From the NCBI RefSeq assembly GCF_963517015.1, contig NZ_CAUQDV010000001.1:1866001-1930000 (forward strand): 64,000 nt of DNA, given 5' to 3'. This DNA is from an uncultured Devosia sp. (GTDB lineage: Bacteria; Pseudomonadota; Alphaproteobacteria; Rhizobiales; Devosiaceae). The translations under genes were made by a program, and so were the position numbers. The notes beneath the pieces are model-generated. The model did no database searches, was not told where the DNA came from, and worked only from the letters and a program-made list of their open reading frames with translations. Shown here one piece after another: positions 56,677 through 64,000 of the stretch; position 1 is the first letter of the stretch, and each line of letters opens with the position of its first letter.

Positions 56677-57963
56677 TCAGCTTGCTGCTGCGACCTTGGT
56701 CGCCACGAGCTTGGGCCGAGACGGAGGGCCCTTGCGCAGGATCAGGTTGGACGTCGCAGCGTATGGCATAGGGCGGCCGAGGAAGTAGCCCTGAGCGTAT
56801 TCGACGCCGAGATTGCGCAAGGCCTCCAGTTCGATCGCCGTTTCGACGCCTTCCGCCAGGATCTGGCATTTGGTTTCGCGACCGAAATGCACAAGAGCAG
56901 CGGCCAGCGCATGGCGGGCCACATCATCCTGGATATTGCGGGTCAGGCTCATGTCGAGCTTGATGATGTCGGGCTGCAGGGCAAGGATATGGCGCAGGCT
57001 GGCGTAGCCCGCGCCCGCATCGTCGACTGCCAGCCGGACCCCGCCGGCGCGCAGGGCGCTAAGTGCATTGCCCAGGGCGGAATAGTCGTCGACGCTGGCG
57101 TGTTCGGTGATTTCGAGCACGACGCGACGGCCGTGCTTTTCCGGAATGGCGGTGAGCAGGTCGCCCGAGAGAACGGTGTCCGGAGAAACGTTGAGAGTCA
57201 GGTAGAGGTCGCGCGGCAGCAGGTCCAGCAGGGCAAGGCCCTTGTTGACTGCCAGCATTTCGAGCTCGGTACCCAATCCCACCGACGCTGCCATGGCGAA
57301 CCAGACATCGGGCGTCCATTTCTCGGGGCCCGAGAAGCGGGACAGACATTCAAAACCGATGAGACGGTCGTCGGCAATGCGCATGATCGGCTGCAGAACG
57401 ATCGAGAGCTCGTCGCCGTCGATGACGCGCCGGATGGTTTCCAGATTGCCGCGATGTTCGGTTGCAGCCTCGACTTCGCGGCCGATCAGGACGGCGGTCA
57501 GTTCGGCGACGGCGCGCATCATCTTGAGGTCGCGCGGGTTGAGCGAGGGCTGCGGTTCCGTGCTGATGCAGCAGAACATGCCGTGGGTCTTGCCGTCCTT
57601 GAGCTTGATGGGCACGCTCATATGGGCGCGGATGCCCATGTCGCTGGTGAAGGGCATGCTCGCGGCCATGGGGTTGTCGAGCACGTCCGGCATCAGTTCG
57701 GGGAGGCGGCCCTCCATGATGTGCTTGCAGTAGACATAGTCGAGCGGCATGGAGTCGCCGGGCTTGACCACGTGTTCGAGACCTGGGGCATCGACTTCGC
57801 GAAAATAGGTTCGGTCACCGACGAACTCGGAGACATAGGCGACCTGCATGCCAAGGTGCACGCGTACGGCTTCAAGAGCGCGTCGCAGGGAGTAATCCGC
57901 ATTTTCGTCCAATGCGGAAGTGAGACCCATTAGGTCGAAAGTATCCGGCTCGCCTGCGCTCAT
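56677..57963 (-). CDS. GAF-EAL cyclic-di-GMP phosphodiesterase, second copy
   Basis: This 428-residue GAF-EAL protein has the same architecture as that at 27.7-28.9 kb. GAF: about 30-170 (HMSVPIKLKDGKTHGMFCCI). EAL: FECLSRF (ExL with the metal-binding Glu kept), TLNVSP, VVLEITEH, LAVDDAGAGYAS, IKLDMSL, AEGVET, QGYFLGRP; all catalytic residues remain. ATG at 57963 has AGGAG 8 bases upstream. A basic C-terminal tail (RKGPPSRPKLVATK) is added. Divergent from the acyl-ACP reductase operon across a 312-base gap. Confidence 0.92.
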   Translation of the reverse strand: MSAGEPDTFDLMGLTSALDENADYSLRRALEAVRVHLGMQVAYVSEFVGDRTYFREVDAPGLEHVVKPGDSMPLDYVYCKHIMEGRLPELMPDVLDNPMAASMPFTSDMGIRAHMSVPIKLKDGKTHGMFCCISTEPQPSLNPRDLKMMRAVAELTAVLIGREVEAATEHRGNLETIRRVIDGDELSIVLQPIMRIADDRLIGFECLSRFSGPEKWTPDVWFAMAASVGLGTELEMLAVNKGLALLDLLPRDLYLTLNVSPDTVLSGDLLTAIPEKHGRRVVLEITEHASVDDYSALGNALSALRAGGVRLAVDDAGAGYASLRHILALQPDIIKLDMSLTRNIQDDVARHALAAALVHFGRETKCQILAEGVETAIELEALRNLGVEYAQGYFLGRPMPYAATSNLILRKGPPSRPKLVATKVAAAS

Positions 57964-58170
57964 TGAGCACTCCTGCATTCCAAGGCCAGAAGCATTGCGG
58001 CGATCAGCGGCTCCAGACTGGAGCCATTTGCTGTAGGCCTGACGCTTGGCACTACGGAAATTCCCGCAGATACCATATGTGTAAAAGGCTTAAGCGTTCG
58101 TTTCCGGCGCGAAAGGCTTTTTACCTGCTGGCCCCAATAGACTTGGGTGGTTACATTTGCGCTGCCATCG

Positions 58171-58206
58171 TTAACTATCTTTAAAACTGTCTTAACGAAT
58201 AGTTAA
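58171..58206 (+). promoter_or_regulatory. CtrA-type boxes upstream of the acyl-ACP reductase operon
   Basis: TTAA-CGAATAG-TTAA (58192-58206) matches the CtrA full site TTAA-N7-TTAA exactly. A second, TTAA-CTATCT-TTAA at 58171-58184, has a 6-base spacer. They lie in the gene-free 57964-58275 stretch, 70 bases before the reductase ATG and over 200 from the divergent EAL gene. No other feature was found in this gap. Confidence 0.65.
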
Positions 58207-58275
58207 GGAATTGCTAAAAATGTGCTAATTACCCTGCGGCGCTGGCTGTTGCGGCGTCTTGAGGGCGGGGTAGTC

Positions 58276-59364
58276 ATGCAGTCTGATTTTGCGTTCCTGG
58301 TTCATCCAAGAAATACTTTGCGTGAAGACATGGGCATTTTGTTCGGGCGTCCGTTTTCGCTCGTGCCCGAAGTTATCTGGCGGTCAGCACTCAAACATTT
58401 GCCGGTCCCGCCAATGGTCACAGGGAAGATGTCCCGAGTCGATCAGCCCGAGAAGATCATGGGCCGGATCATCACCGTGCCGCTGACGCCCAAGCAATTG
58501 CTGACCTTGCCGCGCAGTCAGGTGCAGGCGCGTATTGGCGCTGCGGTGGACCTGGCGCGCGACCTGGGTGCCTCCATAGTGGGTCTTGGCGCGCTGACGG
58601 CACCGGCTTCGGTGGGTGGCAAGGCCTTCGCCAAGCGCGCTGACGTCGGCGTGACCAATGGCAATGCCTTTACGGCCGCAATGACGCTGCAGGCGATCGA
58701 GGCGCTCAGCGCCACGCTAGGTCGTGATCCTCTGATCGCCATCGTGGGTGCAACGGGAAGCGTCGGATCCTGCCTGACGCGCCTGCTGGCCCGCAAGCAT
58801 CCCAGCCGGTTGCTGCTGGTTGCGCGCAACGAGCAGCGTCTGCTCAAACTTGCAGAAGATGTGCGTCGCGAGGGTGTCGATACGGAAGTTTCGACCGACA
58901 TGCTCGATGTCGCCAAGGCTGATCTGGTGGTGTTGCTGACCTCGTCGCCCGACGCCCTGCTCAGGAGCGAACACCTCAAGCGCGGTGCCATCGTGCTTGA
59001 CGACACCGTGCCGCGCAATACCGACGAGGCCCTGCTGACCGAGCGGCCGGACGTGCTGGTGGTCGATGGCGGGCTGGTGGAAATCCCGGGCTTCAATCTT
59101 CGCGGCTCGATCGCCCTGGCGCCCAAGCTGGCCTATGCGTGCCTCGCCGAGACCATGTTGCTTGCCCTGTCCGGGCACCGCGGCCACTTCACCGTCGGCG
59201 ATGCGCAGATCGACCAAGCCGAGCATATCTCGCGGCTGGCGGAAAAGCACCGTCACCTGGGCTTCCATCTCGCGCCATTCCGTTCCTTTGGCAAGCTGAT
59301 CGAGGGCGGGCGCCTGCCGGCCATCAATTTATCGGTAAAGGAGCAGGTCGCATGCGCCGCGTAG
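58276..59364 (+). CDS. Acyl-ACP reductase (cyanobacterial AAR)-like protein
   Basis: This 362-residue protein resembles long-chain acyl-ACP reductase (AAR, COG5322), which reduces acyl-ACP to fatty aldehyde in cyanobacteria. Corresponding blocks: VTNGNAFTAAM (about 125-135), Rossmann IAIVGATGSVGSCLTRLLAR (about 154-173), LLLVARNEQRLLKL, and LAYACLAETMLLALSGH with Cys289 at the place of the AAR acyl-thioester Cys. The ATG at 58276 follows GGGG and a predicted CtrA site. Its stop overlaps the next gene by 13 bases. No aldehyde-deformylating oxygenase is encoded in the window. Substrate not proven. Confidence 0.8.
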   Translation: MQSDFAFLVHPRNTLREDMGILFGRPFSLVPEVIWRSALKHLPVPPMVTGKMSRVDQPEKIMGRIITVPLTPKQLLTLPRSQVQARIGAAVDLARDLGASIVGLGALTAPASVGGKAFAKRADVGVTNGNAFTAAMTLQAIEALSATLGRDPLIAIVGATGSVGSCLTRLLARKHPSRLLLVARNEQRLLKLAEDVRREGVDTEVSTDMLDVAKADLVVLLTSSPDALLRSEHLKRGAIVLDDTVPRNTDEALLTERPDVLVVDGGLVEIPGFNLRGSIALAPKLAYACLAETMLLALSGHRGHFTVGDAQIDQAEHISRLAEKHRHLGFHLAPFRSFGKLIEGGRLPAINLSVKEQVACAA

Positions 59365-60626
59365 TGGTCCTCGGGGGCGGCTATGCCGGCCTCCATGCTT
59401 TCTCCGCGCTGCGATCGAAACTGCGTTCGCGCATCGCCAGGGGCGAGATCGAAGTCGTGATGGTATCGAGAGATGCCTATCACACCTATCATGGCTGGAC
59501 CGGCGAGGTGCTGTCCGGCGACCTGCCCGTCGAGCAGACGCTGACTGATCTGCGGCCGTTGGTGGGCGATGCGTTCATCGAGGGTGAGGTTGTTTCGGCC
59601 GATCTCGATGGCAAGACGCTGACGGTGGCTGGCAAGGGAAAAGAGCAGCAGATTGCTTTCGACGAGCTGCTGATCGCGGCGGGATCAGTGGATCCCTTCG
59701 ACCGCATCGAGGGGCTGGCCGAGCATGGCTGGTGCCTCAAGGACACGCATGACATGCAGCGGCTGGCTGCCGAGCTGGACAGCCGCACCCGTATGGGTGG
59801 CACGCGCAATGTCGTGGTGGTGGGTGCCGGCTTCGCCGGGATCGAGACCGCTTCGGCGCTTGCGGCCCGCTTCGCTCGCGAAGGCCTGGGCAAGACCGTG
59901 GTTCACCTGGTGTCGTCCACCGAGACGATCTTGCCGACACTGCGCCCCAATTTCGATCGTATCGCCGATGCAGCGGCACAGCGCCTGACGCGCCAGGGTG
60001 TCCAGTTCCACAATGGCGCCCGCGTTGCCCGGATTGCTGCCGATCGGGTCGAACTCACCGACGGTAGCGTGATTTCCTCGGACCTTTCTGTGGTCGCAGC
60101 GGGGGTGAGTTTCAAGGTGCTGCCTGGCACCGAAGCGCTGGCCCGCAACGGGGCAGGGCAGATTCTGGTCGATGAAAACCTCAAGGCGCAGAGCTCCGAC
60201 CATATCTGGGTTGCCGGTGACATTGCCGGAGCCGTTCATCCCGGGACAGGCGCACCCTGTCCGACGGATGCGCTCTGGGCCATGGCGCAGGGCGATTGCG
60301 TGGGTGCCAATATCGCCCGTACGCTCAAGGGCAGGGCGAGCAAGCGCTTCGGCTTCAAGGGCTTGGGACGCGCGGCCGGCCTTGCAGGGCAGACCGGCAT
60401 TACCGAGCTTTGGGGGCTGCAGTTTTCCGGGCGCATTGCCTGGGCGATCCGCGTGGCTTTCTTTGCCTGGTTCATGCCGTCCCGGCGTGGTGCCTTTGAC
60501 GTGCTGATGCAGCTTGGTGGCAATCTCTGGGACTCGGGCGTTCCGATCCCGCGTGGCGAGAGCGCGCCAGCCGGCGAACAGACCACAGCCGGTGCAACGA
60601 CCCGACAGGCCGAGATCGGCCAGTAA
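59352..60626 (+). CDS. NDH-2-like NAD(P)/FAD oxidoreductase
   Basis: This 424-residue flavoprotein of the pyridine nucleotide-disulfide family resembles type II NADH dehydrogenases and sulfide:quinone reductases. FAD dinucleotide fold VVLGGGYAGLHAF (about 4-16), second nucleotide fold NVVVVGAGFAGIETAS (about 155-170) and WVAGDIAGAV near 287 are clear. The C-terminal half includes WAIRVAFFAWFMPS, a possible membrane-touching segment. AAAGGAG precedes the ATG. It overlaps the acyl-ACP reductase gene by 13 bases, so the two proteins probably work together. Confidence 0.85.
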   Translation: MRRVVVLGGGYAGLHAFSALRSKLRSRIARGEIEVVMVSRDAYHTYHGWTGEVLSGDLPVEQTLTDLRPLVGDAFIEGEVVSADLDGKTLTVAGKGKEQQIAFDELLIAAGSVDPFDRIEGLAEHGWCLKDTHDMQRLAAELDSRTRMGGTRNVVVVGAGFAGIETASALAARFAREGLGKTVVHLVSSTETILPTLRPNFDRIADAAAQRLTRQGVQFHNGARVARIAADRVELTDGSVISSDLSVVAAGVSFKVLPGTEALARNGAGQILVDENLKAQSSDHIWVAGDIAGAVHPGTGAPCPTDALWAMAQGDCVGANIARTLKGRASKRFGFKGLGRAAGLAGQTGITELWGLQFSGRIAWAIRVAFFAWFMPSRRGAFDVLMQLGGNLWDSGVPIPRGESAPAGEQTTAGATTRQAEIGQ

Positions 60627-60642
60627 CGGGTCACGAAACCAG

Positions 60643-60670
60643 AAGCCCGCGTTCCGCGCGGGCTTTTGTG
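60643..60670 (+). terminator. Terminator after the NDH-2-like gene
   Basis: AAGCCCGCG-TTCCG-CGCGGGCTT followed by TTGTGTTTT lies 16 bases after the stop, ending the two-gene operon. Confidence 0.88.
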
Positions 60671-60820
60671 TTTTAAGACATGACAGTGCGTTAGCGTCGC
60701 AAAGGCCATCCTTACTGTAAGCTGTTCGCTGCGTTGAGTTTTGCGCGCAATCGGCAAGGTGGCCTTTACGGGTTTGGGGCTATATCCGGTCGGGAAAGAG
60801 TTTCAGACCGGGGTTGCGGC

Positions 60821-61648
60821 GTGTTTCAGACCATTCGGACGATCGCATTGGCAGCGATCCTGCTTGGCCTCATCCTCTTCGTGCCGCCGCTCAACACGAT
60901 GCTTTATGGCGGCATCCAGACCATCCGGGACCAGTTCGATACACGGCCGGAACGCCGCATCCTGTTCATCGGCAATAGCAGGACCTTTTACAACGACATG
61001 CCCGAAATGGTGCGCCAGATGTCTGGCGAGGCCGGTGGCGCAGAGCGGCTTCATATCGAAATGTACGCCAAATCTGGCGTGAGCCTCGAAACCCATTGGG
61101 CTGATCCGCAGGTGCAGGCCCTGCTTGGGCAAGGCTGGGACGATGTGGTGCTGCAGGCCCAGAGCACGGCGCAGTATGACGCCCAGCATTCTGGCCGGCT
61201 TTGGCAGACCGCCGAGCAGTTCATCGATAAGGCGCGGTCAGTCGGGGCGAAGCCGGTGATGTTCGTGACCTGGCGGTATACTGCGTTTTGTCCGCCAGGC
61301 ATGGGGATACCGGGGGCAGGCAAGACCCTGCCGGCATCGGGCCTGCCCAATATGCATCGGAACATCCAACTGCAGCATGCAAGGCTCGCCGAGACAACGG
61401 GCGTTGAGCTGGTCAATGTTGGCGCGCTCTGGGAAAGCCTGCAGGACAAGGCCGCCATTTTCCATCTTTATGCCGACTGCAACCACCCGTCGGTTTATGG
61501 CAGCTATCTCTCGGCATTGATGTTTTTCAATTATTTCACTGGCGGGACGGTGGCCGATGTCGCCTACCGGCCCGAATGGATGCCGGAAGAACGGGCCTCC
61601 TATATTCGTCAGTTCGTCAGCGCGTATCTCGGTCAGATCGACGGTTGA
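60821..61648 (+). CDS. Membrane-anchored SGNH-type hydrolase
   Basis: This 275-residue protein has an N-terminal membrane anchor (IRTIALAAILLGLILFVPPL, about 5-24) and an SGNH-hydrolase-like periplasmic domain. Block I is FIGNSRTFYND (catalytic Ser), block V is DCNHPSVYGSYL with the Asp-His pair near the C-terminus. Such enzymes deacylate glycans or lipids. Start is uncertain: GTG 60821 is chosen because the anchor follows at once; an upstream TTG 60734 is in frame. It converges on an OpgC-like acyltransferase gene with no space between stops. Confidence 0.75.
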   Translation: MFQTIRTIALAAILLGLILFVPPLNTMLYGGIQTIRDQFDTRPERRILFIGNSRTFYNDMPEMVRQMSGEAGGAERLHIEMYAKSGVSLETHWADPQVQALLGQGWDDVVLQAQSTAQYDAQHSGRLWQTAEQFIDKARSVGAKPVMFVTWRYTAFCPPGMGIPGAGKTLPASGLPNMHRNIQLQHARLAETTGVELVNVGALWESLQDKAAIFHLYADCNHPSVYGSYLSALMFFNYFTGGTVADVAYRPEWMPEERASYIRQFVSAYLGQIDG

Positions 61649-62845
61649 TCAGGGGCTCTGCGCGACCAGATCCGGCCGGAGAGACCCGCGTTTCCGGTCC
61701 TTGAGGTGCTGGCCAATTCTTGCCGGTATTGCCAGTGACAACGCGCCGAGCGCCAGAATGGCATTGGCACTCCATGGATTGAGCCAAGCAGGATCGACCA
61801 GGAAGTAGAACAGGTAGATCATCACCAGATGGAAGGTGAAGACCAGGAGCGAATGCTGGCCGAGCAGAACGAGGGGCGGCCATCGCAGGAAACGGTCCAG
61901 AGCTTTGCCCATGGTTCGCATGGTGGGGTAGGGCGATGTCGGGCCAGTGACAAGGAGCCAGGTGGTGACAAAAGCCATGGCGAGGAAGTTGAGCAGGGAT
62001 AGCAGGCCGAGCTGATACTTGTTGATCAGCCAGGAGAAGGTGGGCAGGAACTGGTTGGTTACGCCGAGCATATAGAGCGCCAGGACCAGCATGAGGCCGA
62101 CGATCAGCGCGATGCTGGCGAGCATGACCAGGGTGAAGCGCGGCTGGCGGAGAATGGCCAGATCAAACTCGCCGCGACTATAGGCGGTGCCGAACAACAG
62201 GCCGGAAAAATACAGTGCGGACCAGGACAGCCGGTTGAAATGCAGGCCAAGGTCGATGTGCTGGTAATCGAGATGAAAGGTCAGCTCCAGGCTATTCCAG
62301 GCCAGATCGAGCAGGCCGGCCTGTCCGGCAAGCCAGGCTACAGCGACAAGCGCAATGACGATCCGGCGCCTGCCGGAGGTGGCTGCGCTGAGTGCAGCAG
62401 GCGTGAGCAGCAGGAACATGACATAGAGCGGCAAAACGTCGAGGCACCAGCCTCCGGCCAGCATAAGCAGCGAGAGCAGGCCAAAAAGGAGAGGGGCGTC
62501 TCCGAACCGCTCCAGGATCCAGATTTGCCGTCCGCCATAGAGAGCCAGCGTTGCCATGATCGTGACAAGAACCACGAGAAAGACGTGATGCCGGAAAACC
62601 TGGAACGTGCGTTCGGAGAGTGCCTTGCGCCGATGCTGATGGGCCGGATCAAACCAGCCTCGTGCGTAAACCAGCCCGACCGTCAGCCCTGACAGGAAGA
62701 CAAAGGCACTCGCGGTGTCGTTGATCAGGGCCTGCTTCAGAACCAGGGTTTGCGTCAGTCCCAAAGGGAGCTGGATGCCGAGATGGCTCAACGCCATGCT
62801 GACCAGCATCAATCCGCGCAGTCCATCAATCTGCAAGTAGCGCAT
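61649..62845 (-). CDS. OpgC-like acyltransferase
   Basis: This 398-residue, roughly ten-helix membrane protein matches the OpgC domain. The opening MRYLQIDGLRGLMLVSMALS, VFLSGLTVGLVYARGWFDPA and late LLGQHSLLVFTFHLVMIY are characteristic. OpgC succinylates osmoregulated periplasmic glucans in E. coli relatives; rhizobial members modify cyclic glucans or polysaccharides. ATG at 62845. It converges with an SGNH hydrolase gene. Target glycan is unknown. Confidence 0.83.
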   Translation of the reverse strand: MRYLQIDGLRGLMLVSMALSHLGIQLPLGLTQTLVLKQALINDTASAFVFLSGLTVGLVYARGWFDPAHQHRRKALSERTFQVFRHHVFLVVLVTIMATLALYGGRQIWILERFGDAPLLFGLLSLLMLAGGWCLDVLPLYVMFLLLTPAALSAATSGRRRIVIALVAVAWLAGQAGLLDLAWNSLELTFHLDYQHIDLGLHFNRLSWSALYFSGLLFGTAYSRGEFDLAILRQPRFTLVMLASIALIVGLMLVLALYMLGVTNQFLPTFSWLINKYQLGLLSLLNFLAMAFVTTWLLVTGPTSPYPTMRTMGKALDRFLRWPPLVLLGQHSLLVFTFHLVMIYLFYFLVDPAWLNPWSANAILALGALSLAIPARIGQHLKDRKRGSLRPDLVAQSP

Positions 62846-63040
62846 GGTGATTTAAAAATGCCCAAAGTTGCGGAAACAATAGATCGCGGTTTATGTCTTT
62901 CGATGTATTTCTGTTCTGCCGATGGGATGATTTCGGAAATTGGTTGGTGAGTGATTAACGAGGGACTTGATCTTGAATCGGTCTGCTTGCTCGATGGCAA
63001 GCGTGACGGTTCGAGGATTGTGGGATTGATCAGCCAGAGC

Positions 63041-63124
63041 TGGTGCGGGCGGCGGGGATCGAACCCGCACGGCTAGCGCCGAGGGATTTTAAGTCCCTTG
63101 TGTCTACCATTCCACCACGCCCGC
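63041..63124 (-). tRNA. tRNA-Leu (UAA anticodon)
   Basis: On the minus strand GCGGGCG pairs with CGCCCGC at the acceptor; the gene ends ACCA (encoded CCA at 63041-63043). The anticodon arm is GGGACTTAAAATCCC with anticodon TAA, there is a variable arm CGGCGCTAGCCG and the T-loop GGTTCGATCCC. The 84-nucleotide length suits a class II tRNA. Confidence 0.96.
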
Positions 63125-63201
63125 TTGGCTCAGTGACCCGTGTTTGTCACAAGGCGGGTGACAAAACAATTATCGCGCAGCGATTCTGCACCGGAGGCGA
63201 G

Positions 63202-63582
63202 ATGATCGAGCGGGTTGAAACCGGAATTGCGCCGTCGTCGGCGCCCATCAATGATGCGGTCAGGGCCGGCAAGCAGCTTTGGCTGGTGGCGATTGCCGAA
63301 GATCCGGTGAGTGGCGAGATCGTTGACGGCGGCATCGCGGCGCAGGCGCGGCGCTGTATCGAAAATCTCGAGATCGCCTGCAAGGCGGCGGGTGGAAGCC
63401 TGCGCAACCTGGTGATGGTGCAGATATTCCTGGTCGATAGCCAGGATGCGGCGGGGATGAACGCGGTGTATCGCGAGTATTTCACCGAACAGCCATATCC
63501 GGTGCGGGCCACGGTGGTGGTCAAGGAATTGCTGGCCAAGGGCCTTCTCATAGAAATGACCGCAACGGCCGTATTGGACTGA
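63202..63582 (+). CDS. RidA-family (YjgF/Rid) protein
   Basis: Rid proteins hydrolyse reactive enamine/imine intermediates such as 2-aminoacrylate. The 126-residue product has Arg102 (YPVRATVVVKEL), the imine-binding residue, and Glu118 in LIEMTATAV. The ATG at 63202 has CGGAGG upstream; the longer upstream frame translates tRNA-Leu and is spurious. The next gene starts 3 bases after its stop. It could be RidA proper or a Rid subgroup member. Confidence 0.88.
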   Translation: MIERVETGIAPSSAPINDAVRAGKQLWLVAIAEDPVSGEIVDGGIAAQARRCIENLEIACKAAGGSLRNLVMVQIFLVDSQDAAGMNAVYREYFTEQPYPVRATVVVKELLAKGLLIEMTATAVLD

Positions 63583-63584
63583 TC

Positions 63585-63869
63585 ATGCTGCTCAAGATGG
63601 AACTGCTCGAACAGATCAAGGCGGGGCAGGTGGACCTGGTGTTTCGGCGCTGGAGCCGGCCCTCGGTCAAGGCCGGTGGCACGCTCAAGACCAAGGTTGG
63701 CCTGCTGTCGATCGGGGCGATCACCGATATGGATCCAGGCGATGTCAGCGAAGCCGACGCGCAGCGCGCCGGCTTCAGGGATGTGGCGGATTTCCGCAAG
63801 TGGCTCGACACGATGAAGCCGGGACACCTGTTCCAGCGGATCGAGATCTCGTACCGCGGAGAGGCGTGA
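63585..63869 (+). CDS. ASCH-like domain protein
   Basis: This 94-residue protein has the blocks IKAGQVDLVFRRWSRPSVKA and GGTLKTKVGLLSIGAITDMD (about residues 11-50), which fit the ASCH fold, a PUA-like RNA-binding domain. The C-terminal half has WLDTMKPGHLFQRIEISYRG. It starts 3 bases after the RidA stop and is probably cotranscribed with it. RNA or nucleotide-modification role is plausible; unproven. Confidence 0.7.
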   Translation: MLLKMELLEQIKAGQVDLVFRRWSRPSVKAGGTLKTKVGLLSIGAITDMDPGDVSEADAQRAGFRDVADFRKWLDTMKPGHLFQRIEISYRGEA

Positions 63870-63872
63870 GGC

Positions 63873-64000
63873 TCACGGGCCCATGGGCTCGAAGGTCAGC
63901 GGCGGGAAGTTGCCGTCGAGCGCGTGCAGCCAGCCGGTATAGTGACTGCGCAACGCTCTATCGGAGTCGAGCGGAGCGCTGATCGACAGGACGGCGACGG
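63873..64000 (-). CDS. C-terminal end of an unidentified protein
   Basis: A minus-strand frame runs in from the window edge and stops with TGA at 63873-63875, 3 bases after the convergent ASCH-like stop. It reads VAVLSISAPLDSDRALRSHY then TGWLHALDGNFPPLTFEPMG P. The compact, Trp/Leu-bearing ending could be the tail of a ligand-binding regulator domain, but 41 residues are too few to name it. Confidence 0.4.
   Translation of the reverse strand, partial: VAVLSISAPLDSDRALRSHYTGWLHALDGNFPPLTFEPMGP

Noticed and set aside
56677..57963. Inactive EAL domain because the motif reads ECL
   Set aside because: The motif only needs Glu-x-Leu; the metal-binding Glu and all other catalytic residues are present, so inactivity is not supported.
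63043..63202. Long start of the RidA frame
   Set aside because: The extra codons lie over tRNA-Leu on the other strand; CGGAGG precedes the ATG at 63202.

Overview
The window looks like a chromosomal segment of a GC-rich alphaproteobacterium of the order Hyphomicrobiales (Rhizobiales), most plausibly Devosia or a close relative. This is inferred from content: a CckA-type hybrid kinase, a recA promoter with the alphaproteobacterial SOS box GAAC-N7-GAAC, BacA/SbmA, the F1-ATPase zeta-inhibitor family (DUF1476), a TTAA-N7-TTAA CtrA site, and purC-purS-purQ-purL lying near bolA and grxD. I see no phage, integrase, transposase or CRISPR array, so most of it reads as core genome with small accessory modules and dispersed palindromic repeats.

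Layout. 1-11.3 kb: the 3' part of cckA, a DUF2237 gene, a leftward sugar-acid operon (GguC/AraD1-like, aldo/keto reductase, small membrane protein), recA and alaS, then two tandem EamA transporters. 11.4-14.6 kb: a cobalamin riboswitch followed by a complete FecCD/BtuCD-type ABC importer. 14.6-27.7 kb: FadL-like porin, icd, a MarR-FabF pair, TfoX-like and GFA proteins, two GNATs, trmJ, an MFS exporter, two inositol-phosphatase paralogues overlapping ttcA, and bacA. 27.7-36.5 kb: GAF-EAL protein, rpsD, class V aminotransferase, an ArsR-AHSA1 pair, a stand-alone clpP and two MFS transporters; this stretch is dense in palindromic repeats. 36.5-45 kb: grxD, three small genes, bolA, purL, purQ, an acyltransferase, a 27-codon membrane peptide gene, purS and purC. 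45-56.6 kb: a DUF1476 gene behind an FNR/FixK box, DoxX, metY, an rpe-purB-GNAT-hydrolase-GNAT operon, ccdA, a CelD-like GNAT, radC-map, a CinA-like gene and gpt. 56.7-64 kb: a second GAF-EAL protein, a cyanobacterial-type acyl-ACP reductase homologue overlapping an NDH-2-like flavoprotein behind CtrA-type sites, an SGNH hydrolase facing an OpgC-like acyltransferase, tRNA-Leu(UAA), RidA and an ASCH-like protein.

How genes fit together. Housekeeping functions dominate: purine synthesis (purL, purQ, purS, purC, purB, gpt), translation and tRNA modification (alaS, rpsD, trmJ, ttcA, map, tRNA-Leu), DNA repair (recA, radC) and Fe-S/redox handling (grxD, bolA, ccdA). Several local regulatory signals can be read directly: LexA box (recA), cobalamin riboswitch (ABC importer), palindromes at the MarR/FabF, ArsR and metY starts, an FNR/FixK box (zeta inhibitor) and CtrA boxes (acyl-ACP reductase operon). 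The most novel-looking unit is the CtrA-box, acyl-ACP-reductase-like and NDH-2-like cluster at 58.2-60.6 kb.
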